A DNA stretch of 64,000 nucleotides from Chitinophaga alhagiae (GCF_003568665.1 NZ_QXMH01000002.1:496001-560000); one strand, 5' to 3'. Shown: positions 32,728 to 42,600, numbered from the stretch's first letter. Made by a program: numbers and translations. The notes: generated by a model not told the origin, from the letters alone.

Positions 32728-33341
32728 GTAATACCAGCGCGCATATCACCGCATCGTGCATCATCCGCGGCAACACCGTGGTGAAGAACGGCGTGCGGGT
32801 ATATGAAGCGCCGCCCGATGTAACGCTGCCGGAGTTTTTGCGCGGCCTGTATGACCGCTACAGCGGGCAGTATCCCAAGTTCCATAAAATGGACCTGCTC
32901 AGCAAGCTGGGCTGGGCCGCCGCGGAAATATTGCTGCAGGAAGTACCCATGGAGCACTACGCGCCGGAAGATACCGGCGTGATACTGGCCAACACCAGCA
33001 GCAGCCTGGATACGGACGAGCGGTACGCGGAAACCATGAAAGAGATTGCCAGTCCCGCGTTGTTCGTATACACCCTGCCCAACATTGTGATAGGGGAGAT
33101 CAGCATAAGGCATACGTTCAAAGGCGAGAACGCTTTTTTTGTGGCAGATGCTTTTGACATTCCCTTCATTACCGGGTACGTGCAGCAGCTCCTGAACGAA
33201 GGCACGCTGCAGGCTGCCGTTTGCGGCTGGGTGGAACAGTATCACAGCGGGTACGACGCGGCGCTCTACCTGGTGGAAAAAAAGCCGCGCAACGGCTCAT
33301 TGCCGTTTACCGCCAACGAAGCAGAAAAATTGTACAGATAA
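32724..33341 (+). CDS. Ketosynthase-like fragment protein without active cysteine
   Basis: 205 residues. The TTG start overlaps the previous stop (TTGA), and no better start exists before the conserved part. The sequence follows the N-terminal half of a beta-ketoacyl synthase (GVILANTSSSLDTD, IVIGEISIRHTFKGENAFFV, LLNEGTLQAAVCGWVEQY), but the place of the active Cys reads VADAFD, and the C-terminal half with both histidines is absent. The gene is intact and tightly packed between neighbours, so it is not obviously a broken gene. It may act as a structural partner or length factor for another ketosynthase. Confidence 0.78.
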   Translation: MSNTSAHITASCIIRGNTVVKNGVRVYEAPPDVTLPEFLRGLYDRYSGQYPKFHKMDLLSKLGWAAAEILLQEVPMEHYAPEDTGVILANTSSSLDTDERYAETMKEIASPALFVYTLPNIVIGEISIRHTFKGENAFFVADAFDIPFITGYVQQLLNEGTLQAAVCGWVEQYHSGYDAALYLVEKKPRNGSLPFTANEAEKLYR

Positions 33342-33345
33342 TTAT

Positions 33346-33609
33346 ATGGAAAAGTTGATGGCAGATCTGAAAGTACAGATCATTCAGCAGTTGAATTTGC
33401 AGGAAGTAAAACCGGAAGACATAGAAAATGACCAGCCCTTGTTCAAAGAAGGCCTGGGGCTTGATTCCATTGATGCGCTGGAGCTGATCGTATTGTTGCA
33501 GCAGCATCATAACGTACGTATTGCCAACCCGGAAGACGGGCCGGAAATTTTTTATTCCGTACGCACCATGGCGGAATATATTACCGCGGAAAAAAGCAAA
33601 CAGGGATGA
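33346..33609 (+). CDS. Acyl carrier protein (second)
   Basis: 87 residues. Phosphopantetheine Ser41 in GLGLDSIDALELIVLLQ. The motif LFKEGLGLDSIDALEL is the form common in aryl-polyene and other polyketide ACPs. Its stop overlaps the start of the following ketosynthase (ATGA), which suggests that it serves that enzyme. Two different ACPs in one cluster allow separate loading of the starter and the extender chain. Confidence 0.94.
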   Translation: MEKLMADLKVQIIQQLNLQEVKPEDIENDQPLFKEGLGLDSIDALELIVLLQQHHNVRIANPEDGPEIFYSVRTMAEYITAEKSKQG

Positions 33610-34796
33610 GTGAGCAGGTGTGGATAGCAGGCGGCGACGTAATTTGCGGCACAGGCCTCAACCTGGCGGCCTGCCTGGATGCGTTCGAAAAGATGCAGCC
33701 GGGCATGGGCGCCATGCAGCACCTGCGTTCTGCGCATGCCAACACCTTTCCCGTAGCGGAAGTAAAAGCCGGTAACGATGAACTGGCCGCCATGGCCGGT
33801 ATGCCCGCCCACTGGAGCAGAACGGCGCTGCTCAGCATGATAGCGGCACAGGCCGCCTGGAACAGCACCGGGCTGGGGGCCGTATCCAATTACAGGGTGG
33901 GCCTGGTGTCTGCCAATACGGTTGGCGGCATGGACAAAACGGAGCATTTTATGGAAACCTACCTGCAGGATACGGCCACAGGCCGCCTCCGGGAGGTAGT
34001 ACACCACGAGTGCGGGAGCATTACGGAACTGGTGGCCGATGCGCTGGGCGTACGCCACCATGTGAGCACCATCAGCACCGCCTGCTCCTCCGGCGCCAAC
34101 GCACTGATGTACGGCGCCCGCATGATACGCGCGGGCATGCTGGACGCGGTGATAGCCGGCGGCACCGACGCGCTCACCCGCTTTACGCTCAACGGTTTCA
34201 ATACGCTCATGATACTGGACCAGCAGAAATGCCGGCCCTTTGACGATACGCGCACCGGCCTCAACCTGGGCGAAGGCGCGGGGTACGTGGTGTTGGTGTC
34301 TGACCGCCTGGCGGAGCAAACCACCGCCTGGTGCCGGCTCAGCGGTTTTGCCAATGCCAATGACGCTTACCACCAAACCGCTTCCTCGCCAGAGGGTACC
34401 GGCAACTTCATAGCCATGCAGGGCGCGCTGAACATGGCCGGCGTGCAGCCCGCAGATATCGGTTACATCAACTTGCACGGCACCGGCACGCAGAACAATG
34501 ACAGCTCCGAAGGCCTCGCCATTGTACGGTTGTTTAACGGGCATTACCCGCCGGTAAGCTCCACCAAAAGTTTTACCGGGCATACGCTGGGGGCCAGCGG
34601 CGGCATTGAAGCGGTGTTTTCCGCTTATGCCCTGCGGCACGGCATCATTTACCCGAACGCGCAGTTCACCACACCCATGAAAGAGCTGCCCTTTGCGCCG
34701 GTCACCACGTTTTCGCGGGGTAACGCGCTGCGGCATGTGATGTCCAATTCATTCGGGTTTGGCGGGAATTGTTCTAGTTTGGTGTTTTCGGAGTAG
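33606..34796 (+). CDS. Beta-ketoacyl-ACP synthase (active, third)
   Basis: 396 residues. Cys160 in TISTACSSGANALMYG, His in INLHGTGTQNNDSSEG, His in STKSFTGHTLGASGGIE: full triad. Begins in the stop codon of the second ACP. The C-terminus NSFGFGGNCSSLVFSE is normal. It resembles the FabF/FabB-type chain extenders; with the CLF-like gene downstream it could form a KS-CLF heterodimer, as known for ApeO with ApeC. A 157-bp gap follows in which I see no terminator. Confidence 0.92.
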   Translation: MSEQVWIAGGDVICGTGLNLAACLDAFEKMQPGMGAMQHLRSAHANTFPVAEVKAGNDELAAMAGMPAHWSRTALLSMIAAQAAWNSTGLGAVSNYRVGLVSANTVGGMDKTEHFMETYLQDTATGRLREVVHHECGSITELVADALGVRHHVSTISTACSSGANALMYGARMIRAGMLDAVIAGGTDALTRFTLNGFNTLMILDQQKCRPFDDTRTGLNLGEGAGYVVLVSDRLAEQTTAWCRLSGFANANDAYHQTASSPEGTGNFIAMQGALNMAGVQPADIGYINLHGTGTQNNDSSEGLAIVRLFNGHYPPVSSTKSFTGHTLGASGGIEAVFSAYALRHGIIYPNAQFTTPMKELPFAPVTTFSRGNALRHVMSNSFGFGGNCSSLVFSE

Positions 34797-34953
34797 GGGC
34801 AATGAGAGGCATCCTGCGCGGCCGGCGGCTCAAAGTATTGACAGCTGTATGTTCAGGTTTGGAACCAGGCACCGGATCATCCTGAAAAGGCAGAGATAAA
34901 AAGTTAATCACGCAAAAGGGAGGAACGCAAGTTTTTCTCTTTTACATTTTAAT

Positions 34954-36003
34954 ATGAAAGCATTCATACAAGGCACAGGCAGTATATCCGCACAGGATAG
35001 TACCGTATTTCCCGCCACCATACGGGAATACGAAGGCAACCGCCTGCCCGTTGCCGACCCGGACTACAAGCAGTGGATAGACATCAGGCAGATCCGCCGC
35101 ATGGGCCGGGTGATCAAGATGGGTGTGGGCGCGTCGCACATCAGCTTGCAGGATGCAGGCCTCACCATGCCGGATGCCATCATCACCGGTACGGCCTACG
35201 GCTGCCTGGCAGATACCGGCGTGTTCCTCAACAAGCTGGTTACCCAGCAGGAAGACATGCTCACCCCCACCGCTTTCATTCAAAGCACGCATAACACCGT
35301 GGCCGGGCAGATAGCGCTCATGCTGGGCTGCCATGGCTACAACAATACATTTGTACACGGCGCCTTTTCCCTGGAAAATGCATTGCAGGACGGCCTGCTC
35401 TTGCTGCAGGAAGACCCTGCGCGCAAGGTGCTGGCCGGCGCGCTGGATGAGATCACGGAGTATTCCCACACCATCCTTTCCCGCTTTGGCCTGTATAAAA
35501 ATGCGCACACACAGCAACTGCTGCGCTCCGGCACGCCCGGCACCATGGCCGGCGAAGGCGCCGCTTTTTTTGTATTGGGCGCGGAAAAGAACGCACGGTC
35601 CAAAGCAGAGCTGACGGGCGTTGAAATGATCTACCGCCCCGCCTCCGCGGAAGAGACCGCCGGGCATATCGCCGGTTTCCTGCAACGCCATGGCCTGCAA
35701 CCGGCGGATATAGACCTGCTGCTCACCGGCAGGAATGGCGATGTACGCGGAGATGCTTATTATGACAACATAGAGACCACCCTGTTTGCAGGGCGGCCCG
35801 TGGCCGCTTTCAAGCATTTTTGCGGGGAGTACCCCACCGCCGCGGCCTTCGGGATGTGGATGGCCGTGCAGGCCCTGCATACCGGGCAGGTACCGGCGGC
35901 GGCCATGTTCAAAGGCCATGCCCCCGCCACACTGAAACGGGTGCTGATCTGGAACCACCAGCATGCCACCCATCATTCACTGATATTATTAACGGCATGC
36001 TGA
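34954..36003 (+). CDS. Chain-length-factor-like ketosynthase homologue (no active cysteine)
   Basis: 349 residues, ketosynthase fold but degenerate. The active Cys region reads NNTFVHGAFSLENALQDG, with no Cys; the first His motif is LLLTGRNGDVRGD, with no HGT; the third is FKHFCGEYPTAAAFG. The N-terminus MKAFIQGTGSIS and DIRQIRRMGRVIKMG are like those of chain-length factors in aryl-polyene clusters (ApeC). Such proteins pair with an active ketosynthase and set the chain length. Its gene starts a new block after a 157-bp gap and overlaps the deacetylase gene by 7 bp. Confidence 0.85.
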   Translation: MKAFIQGTGSISAQDSTVFPATIREYEGNRLPVADPDYKQWIDIRQIRRMGRVIKMGVGASHISLQDAGLTMPDAIITGTAYGCLADTGVFLNKLVTQQEDMLTPTAFIQSTHNTVAGQIALMLGCHGYNNTFVHGAFSLENALQDGLLLLQEDPARKVLAGALDEITEYSHTILSRFGLYKNAHTQQLLRSGTPGTMAGEGAAFFVLGAEKNARSKAELTGVEMIYRPASAEETAGHIAGFLQRHGLQPADIDLLLTGRNGDVRGDAYYDNIETTLFAGRPVAAFKHFCGEYPTAAAFGMWMAVQALHTGQVPAAAMFKGHAPATLKRVLIWNHQHATHHSLILLTAC

Positions 36004-36761
36004 AGCACTGGATAGTCATATATATCAGCATCGCCGTAGCCGGTTTGCTGCTGCTCCTGGGCCTCAGCCTGTGGCAGGCAGTGGCGCCCGTGCTGCTGGT
36101 CAAGCTGGGTATAGACGCCTGGGGCGCCATACGGGTAGATTCCAACTATTACATGAACGTGCTGTGCAAGGCCCCGGCCACAGAAAAAGCCGTAGCGCTT
36201 TCTTTTGACGACGGGCCGGTTAACAGCTTCACCCCGCAGATACTGGACATCCTGAAGGAACACCAGGTGCCCGCCGCTTTTTTTTGCATTGGGCGGCGCG
36301 TGGAGGAAGCGCCCGGGCTGGTGAGGCGCGCGGAGGAAGAAGGGCACCTCATCGGCAACCACAGCTACTCGCACCATGCCCTGTTTGACCTTTACCCGGT
36401 GTATAAAATGAAGGCGGAGCTGCAAAAGGCCAACCAGGCCATAGAGGCTGCCAGCGGCGTAAAACCCGCGCTGTTCCGCCCGCCTTACGGGGTTACCAAC
36501 CCCATGCTGGCCAGTGCCGTAAAGGCCACCGGCTACACGCCCGTGGGCTGGAGCGTCCGCTCGCTGGATACGGTGATCAGGGAAGAAGATAAACTCTTTG
36601 AAAGAGTGACCCGCAAAGTATCCGCGGGAGATATTTTCCTCTTTCACGATACGGCCGCGGCCACGGTGAAGATCCTCCCCGCCCTCATCAAACAGTTGAA
36701 GCGGGAGGGTTTTGCCATCAAAAGAATAGATGAACTGTTAAACATACCGGCTTATGCGTAG
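35997..36761 (+). CDS. Polysaccharide deacetylase (NodB domain, membrane anchored)
   Basis: 254 residues from the ATG at 35997, which overlaps the preceding stop; the longer frame has no hydrophobic start. One N-terminal helix at about 8-26 (IYISIAVAGLLLLLGLS) and a NodB domain from about residue 65: LSFDDGPVN (Asp-Asp), HLIGNHSYSHH (metal His pair), RPPYGVTNP, and DIFLFHDTAA. Metal-dependent removal of acyl groups from amino sugars, or related amide hydrolysis. Genes of this family are regular members of Bacteroidota aryl-polyene clusters, where the target is not known. The end overlaps the LolA-like gene by 8 bp. Confidence 0.9.
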   Translation: MLKHWIVIYISIAVAGLLLLLGLSLWQAVAPVLLVKLGIDAWGAIRVDSNYYMNVLCKAPATEKAVALSFDDGPVNSFTPQILDILKEHQVPAAFFCIGRRVEEAPGLVRRAEEEGHLIGNHSYSHHALFDLYPVYKMKAELQKANQAIEAASGVKPALFRPPYGVTNPMLASAVKATGYTPVGWSVRSLDTVIREEDKLFERVTRKVSAGDIFLFHDTAAATVKILPALIKQLKREGFAIKRIDELLNIPAYA

Positions 36762-37386
36762 ATGGGTATTTTTAGGATGTTGTGTAATGCTGGCGCTGCA
36801 GGCCGCGGCGCAAAAGGGTTTTACGCCCGTGGCCAATATGGAGCTGTTCAAACAGCAGTTCACAAAGGCCGCGCAGCAAACACAGACCATCAAAAGTGAT
36901 TTTGTGCAGGAGAAGAACCTGAGCATGCTGTCTGAAAAAGTGGTAAGCAAGGGGAAGTTCTGGTTCAAGAAAGAGAACAGGGTGAGAATGGAATACGCAT
37001 CGCCTACTTATTACCTGATGGTGATCAACGGGAAAAATTTCCGGATCAAAGACGCGCGTACGGACAAGCAGATCTCCGCCAGCGGCAACAAACTGTTTGA
37101 ACAGATCAGCAGGATAACGGCAGACTGCGTGCAGGGCAATATCCTGGGCAATAAAGATTTTACCGCCAGGGTACTGGAAAGCCCGCAGCACTACCTGCTG
37201 CAAATGACGCCGGTGGCCAAAGGCCTGAAAGATTTTTTTTCCAGTATAACGCTGCTGGTAGATAAAAAAGACCTGTCTGTGATCAGGATCACCATGCACG
37301 AGCGCTCCGGAGACGATACGGTGATCAGCTTTATACAGAAAGAAGTGAACGTAGCCATACCAGATGAACTGTTTGCGCTTAAATAG
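36754..37386 (+). CDS. LolA-like outer-membrane lipoprotein carrier
   Basis: 210 residues. Signal peptide MRRWVFLGCCVMLALQAAAQ. The mature part is the LolA-type half-barrel: FKQQFTKAAQQTQTIKSDFVQEKNLSML, SKGKFWFKKENRVRMEYASPTYYLMVINGKNFRI, and LLVDKKDLSVIRITMHERSGDDTVISF. It would shuttle the pigment lipid or a lipoprotein through the periplasm. Aryl-polyene clusters in proteobacteria have the same kind of gene (ApeL) next to the exporter. It overlaps genes at both ends, so translation is coupled. Confidence 0.9.
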   Translation: MRRWVFLGCCVMLALQAAAQKGFTPVANMELFKQQFTKAAQQTQTIKSDFVQEKNLSMLSEKVVSKGKFWFKKENRVRMEYASPTYYLMVINGKNFRIKDARTDKQISASGNKLFEQISRITADCVQGNILGNKDFTARVLESPQHYLLQMTPVAKGLKDFFSSITLLVDKKDLSVIRITMHERSGDDTVISFIQKEVNVAIPDELFALK

Positions 37387-37990
37387 CCTGTTGCCCGCGT
37401 TGTTGTGCCTGCTGGCCTCCTGCGGCTCCGCCTACCGCCATTTGCAGGGTACGGAGGAGAATGCGGAGTGCCTGGCGCCGTTCCGCCCCCGGTTTGACAC
37501 CACCGTGCTGTACAATACGCAGGTAGACGTGCTGCAACACCATTTTTCCGGGCTGCTGCTGTTCAAACCTATGGAAAACGGCAGCATGCGCGTAGTGTTC
37601 CTGACGGAAACGGGCGTGAAGTTTTTTGATTTCGAGTTCGGGGAGAACGGCAGTTTCACCAAACACTACGTGCTTCCTAAAATGGATAAAAAAGCCGTGG
37701 TGAAAACGTTGCGGAAAGATTTTGAGATGATACTCATGCGCCAGCCGCACGCCGGCGGCACCGCGCTGACAGACGGGCAGTACCGCTACACCGCGTTCCC
37801 GCTGCGGAAAGGCCGCATCTACTACATTACCGGCATGGATTGCAAAGAGCTGGTACGGGTGGAGAACGGCGGCCGCCGGCCGGTAGCGGAGGTGTTCATG
37901 AAAGATTATAAGAACGGTTTGCCAGATAGTATACTGGTACAACATAAAAAAGTAAAATTCAATATTTCATCACAACGCGTGTATCAATAA
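37364..37990 (+). CDS. Cluster-specific lipoprotein
   Basis: 208 residues. Signal peptide MNCLRLNSLLPALLCLLASC with lipobox LASC and lipidated Cys20. The mature part is beta-rich with LQHHFSGLLLFKPMENGSMRVVFLTETGVKFFDFEF, EMILMRQPHAGG and KDYKNGLPDSILVQHKKVKFNISSQRVY. It takes the place that the DUF3261-type lipoprotein (ApeN) has in other aryl-polyene clusters, but I cannot confirm homology. Likely periplasmic or at the inner leaflet of the outer membrane, receiving the pigment from the LolA-like carrier. Starts 22 bp inside the LolA-like gene. Confidence 0.83.
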   Translation: MNCLRLNSLLPALLCLLASCGSAYRHLQGTEENAECLAPFRPRFDTTVLYNTQVDVLQHHFSGLLLFKPMENGSMRVVFLTETGVKFFDFEFGENGSFTKHYVLPKMDKKAVVKTLRKDFEMILMRQPHAGGTALTDGQYRYTAFPLRKGRIYYITGMDCKELVRVENGGRRPVAEVFMKDYKNGLPDSILVQHKKVKFNISSQRVYQ

Positions 37991-38352
37991 TGTTAGCAGG
38001 AAAATTTTATACCATTGTTGCGCAACAGCAGCCGGCAGAACAGGCGGTGCATACTACCATTGCCTGGAACGCAGACCATGATATTTTCAAGGGCCACTTC
38101 CCTGACCAGCCGGTAGTGCCGGGGGTATGCATGATGCAAACCATACAGGAGCTGTTAAGCGCAGCCGCCGGTAAAAAGCTGCTGGTGAAAAAGGCCGCCA
38201 ACATGAAGTTCCTGAACATGATAGACCCGCGGCAAACGCCGCAGGTAACGGTTGAAATTACTTACACGGAAACGGAAGAAGGGTACAAGGCCAATGCTGT
38301 TGTTAAACATGAGGCCACCGTTTTCATGAAATTCCAGGGGCTTTTCCGGTAG
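37990..38352 (+). CDS. Hotdog-fold dehydratase subunit with catalytic His (FabZ/ApeI-like)
   Basis: 120 residues. The motif FKGHFPDQPVVPGVCMMQTIQE carries His36 in HFPxxPVVPG, but Gln50 lies where FabZ has its catalytic Glu (GVLIIEAMAQ); the only nearby Glu is 54. It therefore has the basic and lacks the acidic residue, the mirror image of the hotdog protein at 27712. Dehydratases of aryl-polyene systems (ApeI with ApeP) are reported as heterodimers, so these two are likely partners. Start ATG shares one base with the previous stop. Confidence 0.85.
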   Translation: MLAGKFYTIVAQQQPAEQAVHTTIAWNADHDIFKGHFPDQPVVPGVCMMQTIQELLSAAAGKKLLVKKAANMKFLNMIDPRQTPQVTVEITYTETEEGYKANAVVKHEATVFMKFQGLFR

Positions 38353-38365
38353 GGAAGGAATGCCA

Positions 38366-38482
38366 GTGACGCTAACACCGCCATATGAAGAATACTATCA
38401 GCAAATGACACCAGCAGCGCCATATGACCAACGCACCACGCCCATGACGCTAACGCCGCCATATGACCAGCAGTGCAGCATG
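38366..38482 (+). repeat. Three tandem 39-bp repeats before the glycosyltransferase
   Basis: Units at 38366-38404, 38405-38443 and 38444-38482 share the core CGCCATATGA at exact 39-bp steps (CCATATGA at 38381, 38420, 38459). If translated from the ATG at 38360 they give a 13-residue repeat (VTLTPPYEEYYQQ, MTPAAPYDQRTTP, MTLTPPYDQQCSM) without stops. They lie exactly between the dehydratase stop and the conserved start of the glycosyltransferase. Confidence 0.8.
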
Positions 38483-39634
38483 CAGAAGATCTGTGTGCTT
38501 ATACCCACGTACAACAACGCCGGTACGCTGGGCGGGGTGCTGCGCAACGTATTGCAGTACACCAGCCACGTTATTGTGGTGAATGATGGCGCTACAGACC
38601 ACACGGCCAACGTACTGGCGGAGTTCCCGCAGGTGAGGGTGGTGGCGTACCAGCCTAACCGCGGCAAGGGTATTGCCCTGCGCAGGGGCTTTCAGTATGC
38701 GCAGGAGAACGGGTATGACTTTGTTATCACCATTGATGCGGACGGCCAGCATTTTGCCAGCGACCTGCCGGCGTTTTTCGATGCCGTACGGCAAAAGCCC
38801 CGCGCCATCCTGATAGGCGCGCGCAACCTGCAGCAGGAGAACATGCCGGGTAAAAACACTTTTGCCAACAAGTTCTCCAACTTCTGGTTCTACGTGGAAA
38901 CGGGGCTGAGAGGGCCCGACACGCAATCCGGTTACCGCCTGTACCCGCTCCACGCCATGAAAAAAATGTGGTTCATCTGCACCAAATACGAATTTGAAAT
39001 AGAAGTATTGGTAAAAAGCGCCTGGCGCGGCATCAAAATAGAATGGGTGCCCGTGCAGGTATATTATCCGCCTGCGGAGGAAAGGGTATCCCACTTCCGG
39101 CCGTTCCGGGATTTTTCCCGCATCAGCGTGCTGAACACCGTGTTGGTTACCATTGCTTTTCTATACATCCACCCCCGCAACTTTATCCGCTTCCTGTTTT
39201 CCAAAGGAGGCTTCAGGCAACTGCTGCGGGAGCAACTGCTGGCGCCGGAAGAAAGTAACGCCACCAAGGCGCTGTCTATCGGCTTCGGGGTATTTATGGG
39301 CATTGTACCCATCTGGGGTTTCCAGATGCTGACGGCGCTGGTACTGGCCGCGCTGATGCGGCTCAACAAGGCGCTGGTGATCATTGCGGCCAATATCAGC
39401 ATCCCGCCCATGATACCGGTTATCGTATACCTCAGCTTTTTCACCGGCCGGTTGTATGTACAGGAAGACGCCACCTGGGTGCTGTTCAGTAAAAACCTGA
39501 CCATAGACGCCATGAAACAGAACGTGTTCCAGTACGTTACCGGCGCTGTTACGCTGGCGGTAATAGCAGGCGTGCTGGCCTGGGCGCTGGCGTACGTGCT
39601 GCTGGCCGTGTTCAGGAAAAAACGCATATCATAA
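38480..39634 (+). CDS. Glycosyltransferase family 2 fused to DUF2062
   Basis: 384 residues from the ATG at 38480, where the GT-A fold starts exactly as in relatives (MQKICVLIPTYNN). An in-frame ATG at 38360 would add 40 residues made of a 13-residue repeat and cannot be excluded. GT2 domain at 1-240: VNDGATD, ITIDADGQH (DxD), GARNLQQENMPGKN. DUF2062 at about 260-380: ALSIGFGVFMGIVPIWGFQM, SIPPMIPVIVYLSFFTGRL, two or three membrane helices. Probably a polyprenol- or lipid-acceptor glycosyltransferase at the inner membrane, similar to the GT of other aryl-polyene clusters (ApeJ). Confidence 0.87.
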   Translation: MQKICVLIPTYNNAGTLGGVLRNVLQYTSHVIVVNDGATDHTANVLAEFPQVRVVAYQPNRGKGIALRRGFQYAQENGYDFVITIDADGQHFASDLPAFFDAVRQKPRAILIGARNLQQENMPGKNTFANKFSNFWFYVETGLRGPDTQSGYRLYPLHAMKKMWFICTKYEFEIEVLVKSAWRGIKIEWVPVQVYYPPAEERVSHFRPFRDFSRISVLNTVLVTIAFLYIHPRNFIRFLFSKGGFRQLLREQLLAPEESNATKALSIGFGVFMGIVPIWGFQMLTALVLAALMRLNKALVIIAANISIPPMIPVIVYLSFFTGRLYVQEDATWVLFSKNLTIDAMKQNVFQYVTGAVTLAVIAGVLAWALAYVLLAVFRKKRIS

Positions 39635-39642
39635 TTGAGACC

Positions 39643-42600
39643 ATGGGAGTTTTGTTTATATCCATCTATAATTTCTTCAACGCACGCAAATGGCTGCTGT
39701 GGCTGTTCACGCTGGGCTGCTTTGTGCTGTGCGGCTGGCTGGCCTCCCGCATCCGGCTGGAAGAGGATATTACCCGCATTCTCCCCCGGGATAAAAAAAT
39801 AGACCACCTGCAGCAGTTCATGCAAAACTCGAAGTTTGCGGACAAGCTGGTGGTAATGCTGGCCCAGCAGGACACCACCGCCCCGGCGGAGCCAGACAGT
39901 CTTGCCGCGCTGGCGCAGGCGTTCACCGAAGGCCTGCAGCAGGCGCGGTTGCAGCCTTATATCAAAACCGTGCAGGGCCAGGCGGATGATGCGCTGGTGA
40001 TGGAGCTGATGCAGGCGGTGCAAAACCACCTGCCGGTGTTCCTCGATGAAAAAGATTATGCGGCTATAGACTCGCTCATTACGCCGCAGGCGCTGCGGCA
40101 AAAAATGGCGGACAACTACAACACGCTGCTTTCTCCCGCCGGGCTGGTATTGAAGCGCATGATACAGGCAGACCCCGTGGGCATTTCCTGGCTGGGCGTC
40201 AAAAAGCTGGAGCAGCTGCAGGCGGGCGGGCAGTTCGAACTGTACAACGGGTACGTGATCTCCAAAGATCACCGCAACATATTGCTCTTCATCACACCGC
40301 AATACCCGCCCAATGAAACGGGTAAGAACAAACAGTTCCTCGCCGGCCTGGATGCGCTCATGGACTCGCTGCACACGCAGCACCCGCGGCGGCAGCTCAG
40401 CTACTTCGGCGCCACGGCTGTGTCAGTGGGCAACGCGGAGCAGCTCCGGCAGGATACCTATTTCACGCAGGGTATTACCGTACTGCTGCTGATAGTGCTC
40501 ATAGCCCTGTTCTTCCGGAAAAAACGCGCGCCGCTGTTGGTGATGCTGCCGGTGGTATTTGGCGCCCTGTTTTCCCTGGCCATGATGTACCTGCTCAAGG
40601 GGCAGGTGTCTGTAATAGCGCTCGGCGCTGGCTGCGTGGTGCTGGGCATTGCGGTGAACTACTCGCTGCATGTGTTCAACCACTACCGCCATTTGCCCAA
40701 CATCCGGCAGGTGATCAAAGACCTGGCCATGCCCATGACGGTGGGCGGCCTTACCACGGTAGGCGGCTTTCTCTGCCTGCAGTTCGTAAAGTCTCCCATG
40801 CTGCAGGATATTGGCCTGTTTGCGGCTTTCAGCCTGGTGGGCGCCTCGCTGTTTTCCCTCATTATACTGCCGCATTTGATGGCCGCCGGCAAACCCGCGC
40901 CGGTGCAGGCAAGGCATAATGTGATAGACCGGATTTCCCGGTGGCGGCCGGAGCGCAGCAAGTACCTCGTGTACGGCATACTGGCGCTTACCGTGCTGTT
41001 CTTCTTCACGGCCCGCCACGTAACGTTCGAAAGCGACATGATGCGCATGAACTTTATGCCGGAGCGCCTGCAAAAGGCGGAAGCGCAGCTGAACAGGCTG
41101 AATGCTTTTGCCGCACAGTCCGTATACATGATATCCGAAGGCGGCACGCTGGGCGAGGCCTTGCAGCGCCGCGAAGCGGCAGCTTCCGCCATCCATGCGC
41201 TGGAGCAAAAGGGCATTGTAAAACAGGTAAGCGGCACCGGCGGCCTGGTGCTGTCTGAACAGGCGCAGGCGGAAAAGATAGCCCGCTGGAAGGCATACTG
41301 GACGCCGGAGAAACAGGCCCGCGTGCTGCAAATGCTGCGCGCGGAAGGAGCGCAGTACCGTTTCAGGCCGGATGCCTTTGATAATTTTGCCACGCTGCTG
41401 TCAAAAGAATACGCTCCCATACCCCCGGAACGGTCTGAACTGCTGCAGGTAAGCGGCGTCAGCGATTATGTAACGCTCAAACCCGGCGCCGCTTCCGTGA
41501 TCAGCCTGCTGAAGGTAGACCCGGCGCAAAAAGCGGCCGTATATGACGCCCTGGAACAGCAACCCGGCACCGTGGTGTTCGACAAACAATACACCGCCAA
41601 CCGCCTGGCCGAAATTATCCGGGACGAGTTCAACACCATTGCCTGGATGACCTCCCTGCTCGTATTTTTTGCCCTGCTGCTTTCTTATGGCAGAATAGAG
41701 CTGGCGCTTATCACCTTCATTCCCATGCTCATCAGCTGGGTATGGATACTGGGTATTATGGGGCTGTTCGGTATTCCCTTCAACATTGTCAACATCATTC
41801 TTTCCACCTTTATATTCGGCCTGGGGGATGATTACAGCATATTTACCATGGACGGGCTGCAGCAGGAGTACAAGAACGGCAGCAAACACCTGCCTTCCTT
41901 CAGATCGTCTATCATCTTTTCGGCCATTACCACCATATTGGGGCTGGGCGTGCTCATTTTCGCCAGGCACCCTTCCCTGCGCTCCATTGCGCTGATTGCG
42001 GTCATAGGCATTATGAGCGTGGTGCTCACGTCCCAGGTGCTGATACCGCTGTTCTTCAACTGGCTCATCACCCGCCGCGTGAAGAACGGCCGCCCGCCGT
42101 GGAAGCTCTGGAGCTGGGGCAAGTCCATGTTCGCATTCACCTATTACGCCACGGGCGCGGTGTTGCTGACCATATTGGGAGTATTGCTGACACGCATCAA
42201 TCCTTTCAATATTGAAAAAGGGAAGAAGATCTACCACCGTATCCTCAGCTCGTTTACCTGGAGCCTGCTGCACATTATGGGCAACATCCGCAAACGCACC
42301 ATCAACACCACCGGTGAAGATTTCAAAAAGCCGGCCGTGGTGATCAGCAATCACCAGAGTTTTTTGGACATCCTGATGTCTACCGCCATGCACCCCAATG
42401 TGGTGCTGCTCACCAACCAGTGGGTATACAATTCCCCGCTGTTCGGGTACGTGGTGAAGATGGCGGATTACTATCCCGTGGCGGAAGGCGTGGAAGGCAG
42501 TATTGACAAGCTGCGCAACCGCGTGGAGAACGGCTATTCCATCGTGATCTACCCGGAGGGCACCCGCTCTACGGACGCCAGCATCAAACGTTTTCACAAA

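Noticed and set aside
32724..33341. Pseudogene call for the short ketosynthase
   Set aside because: No in-frame stop or frameshift is visible, start and stop fit exactly between neighbours, and the next gene starts 5 bp later. Kept as a real gene of unusual type.
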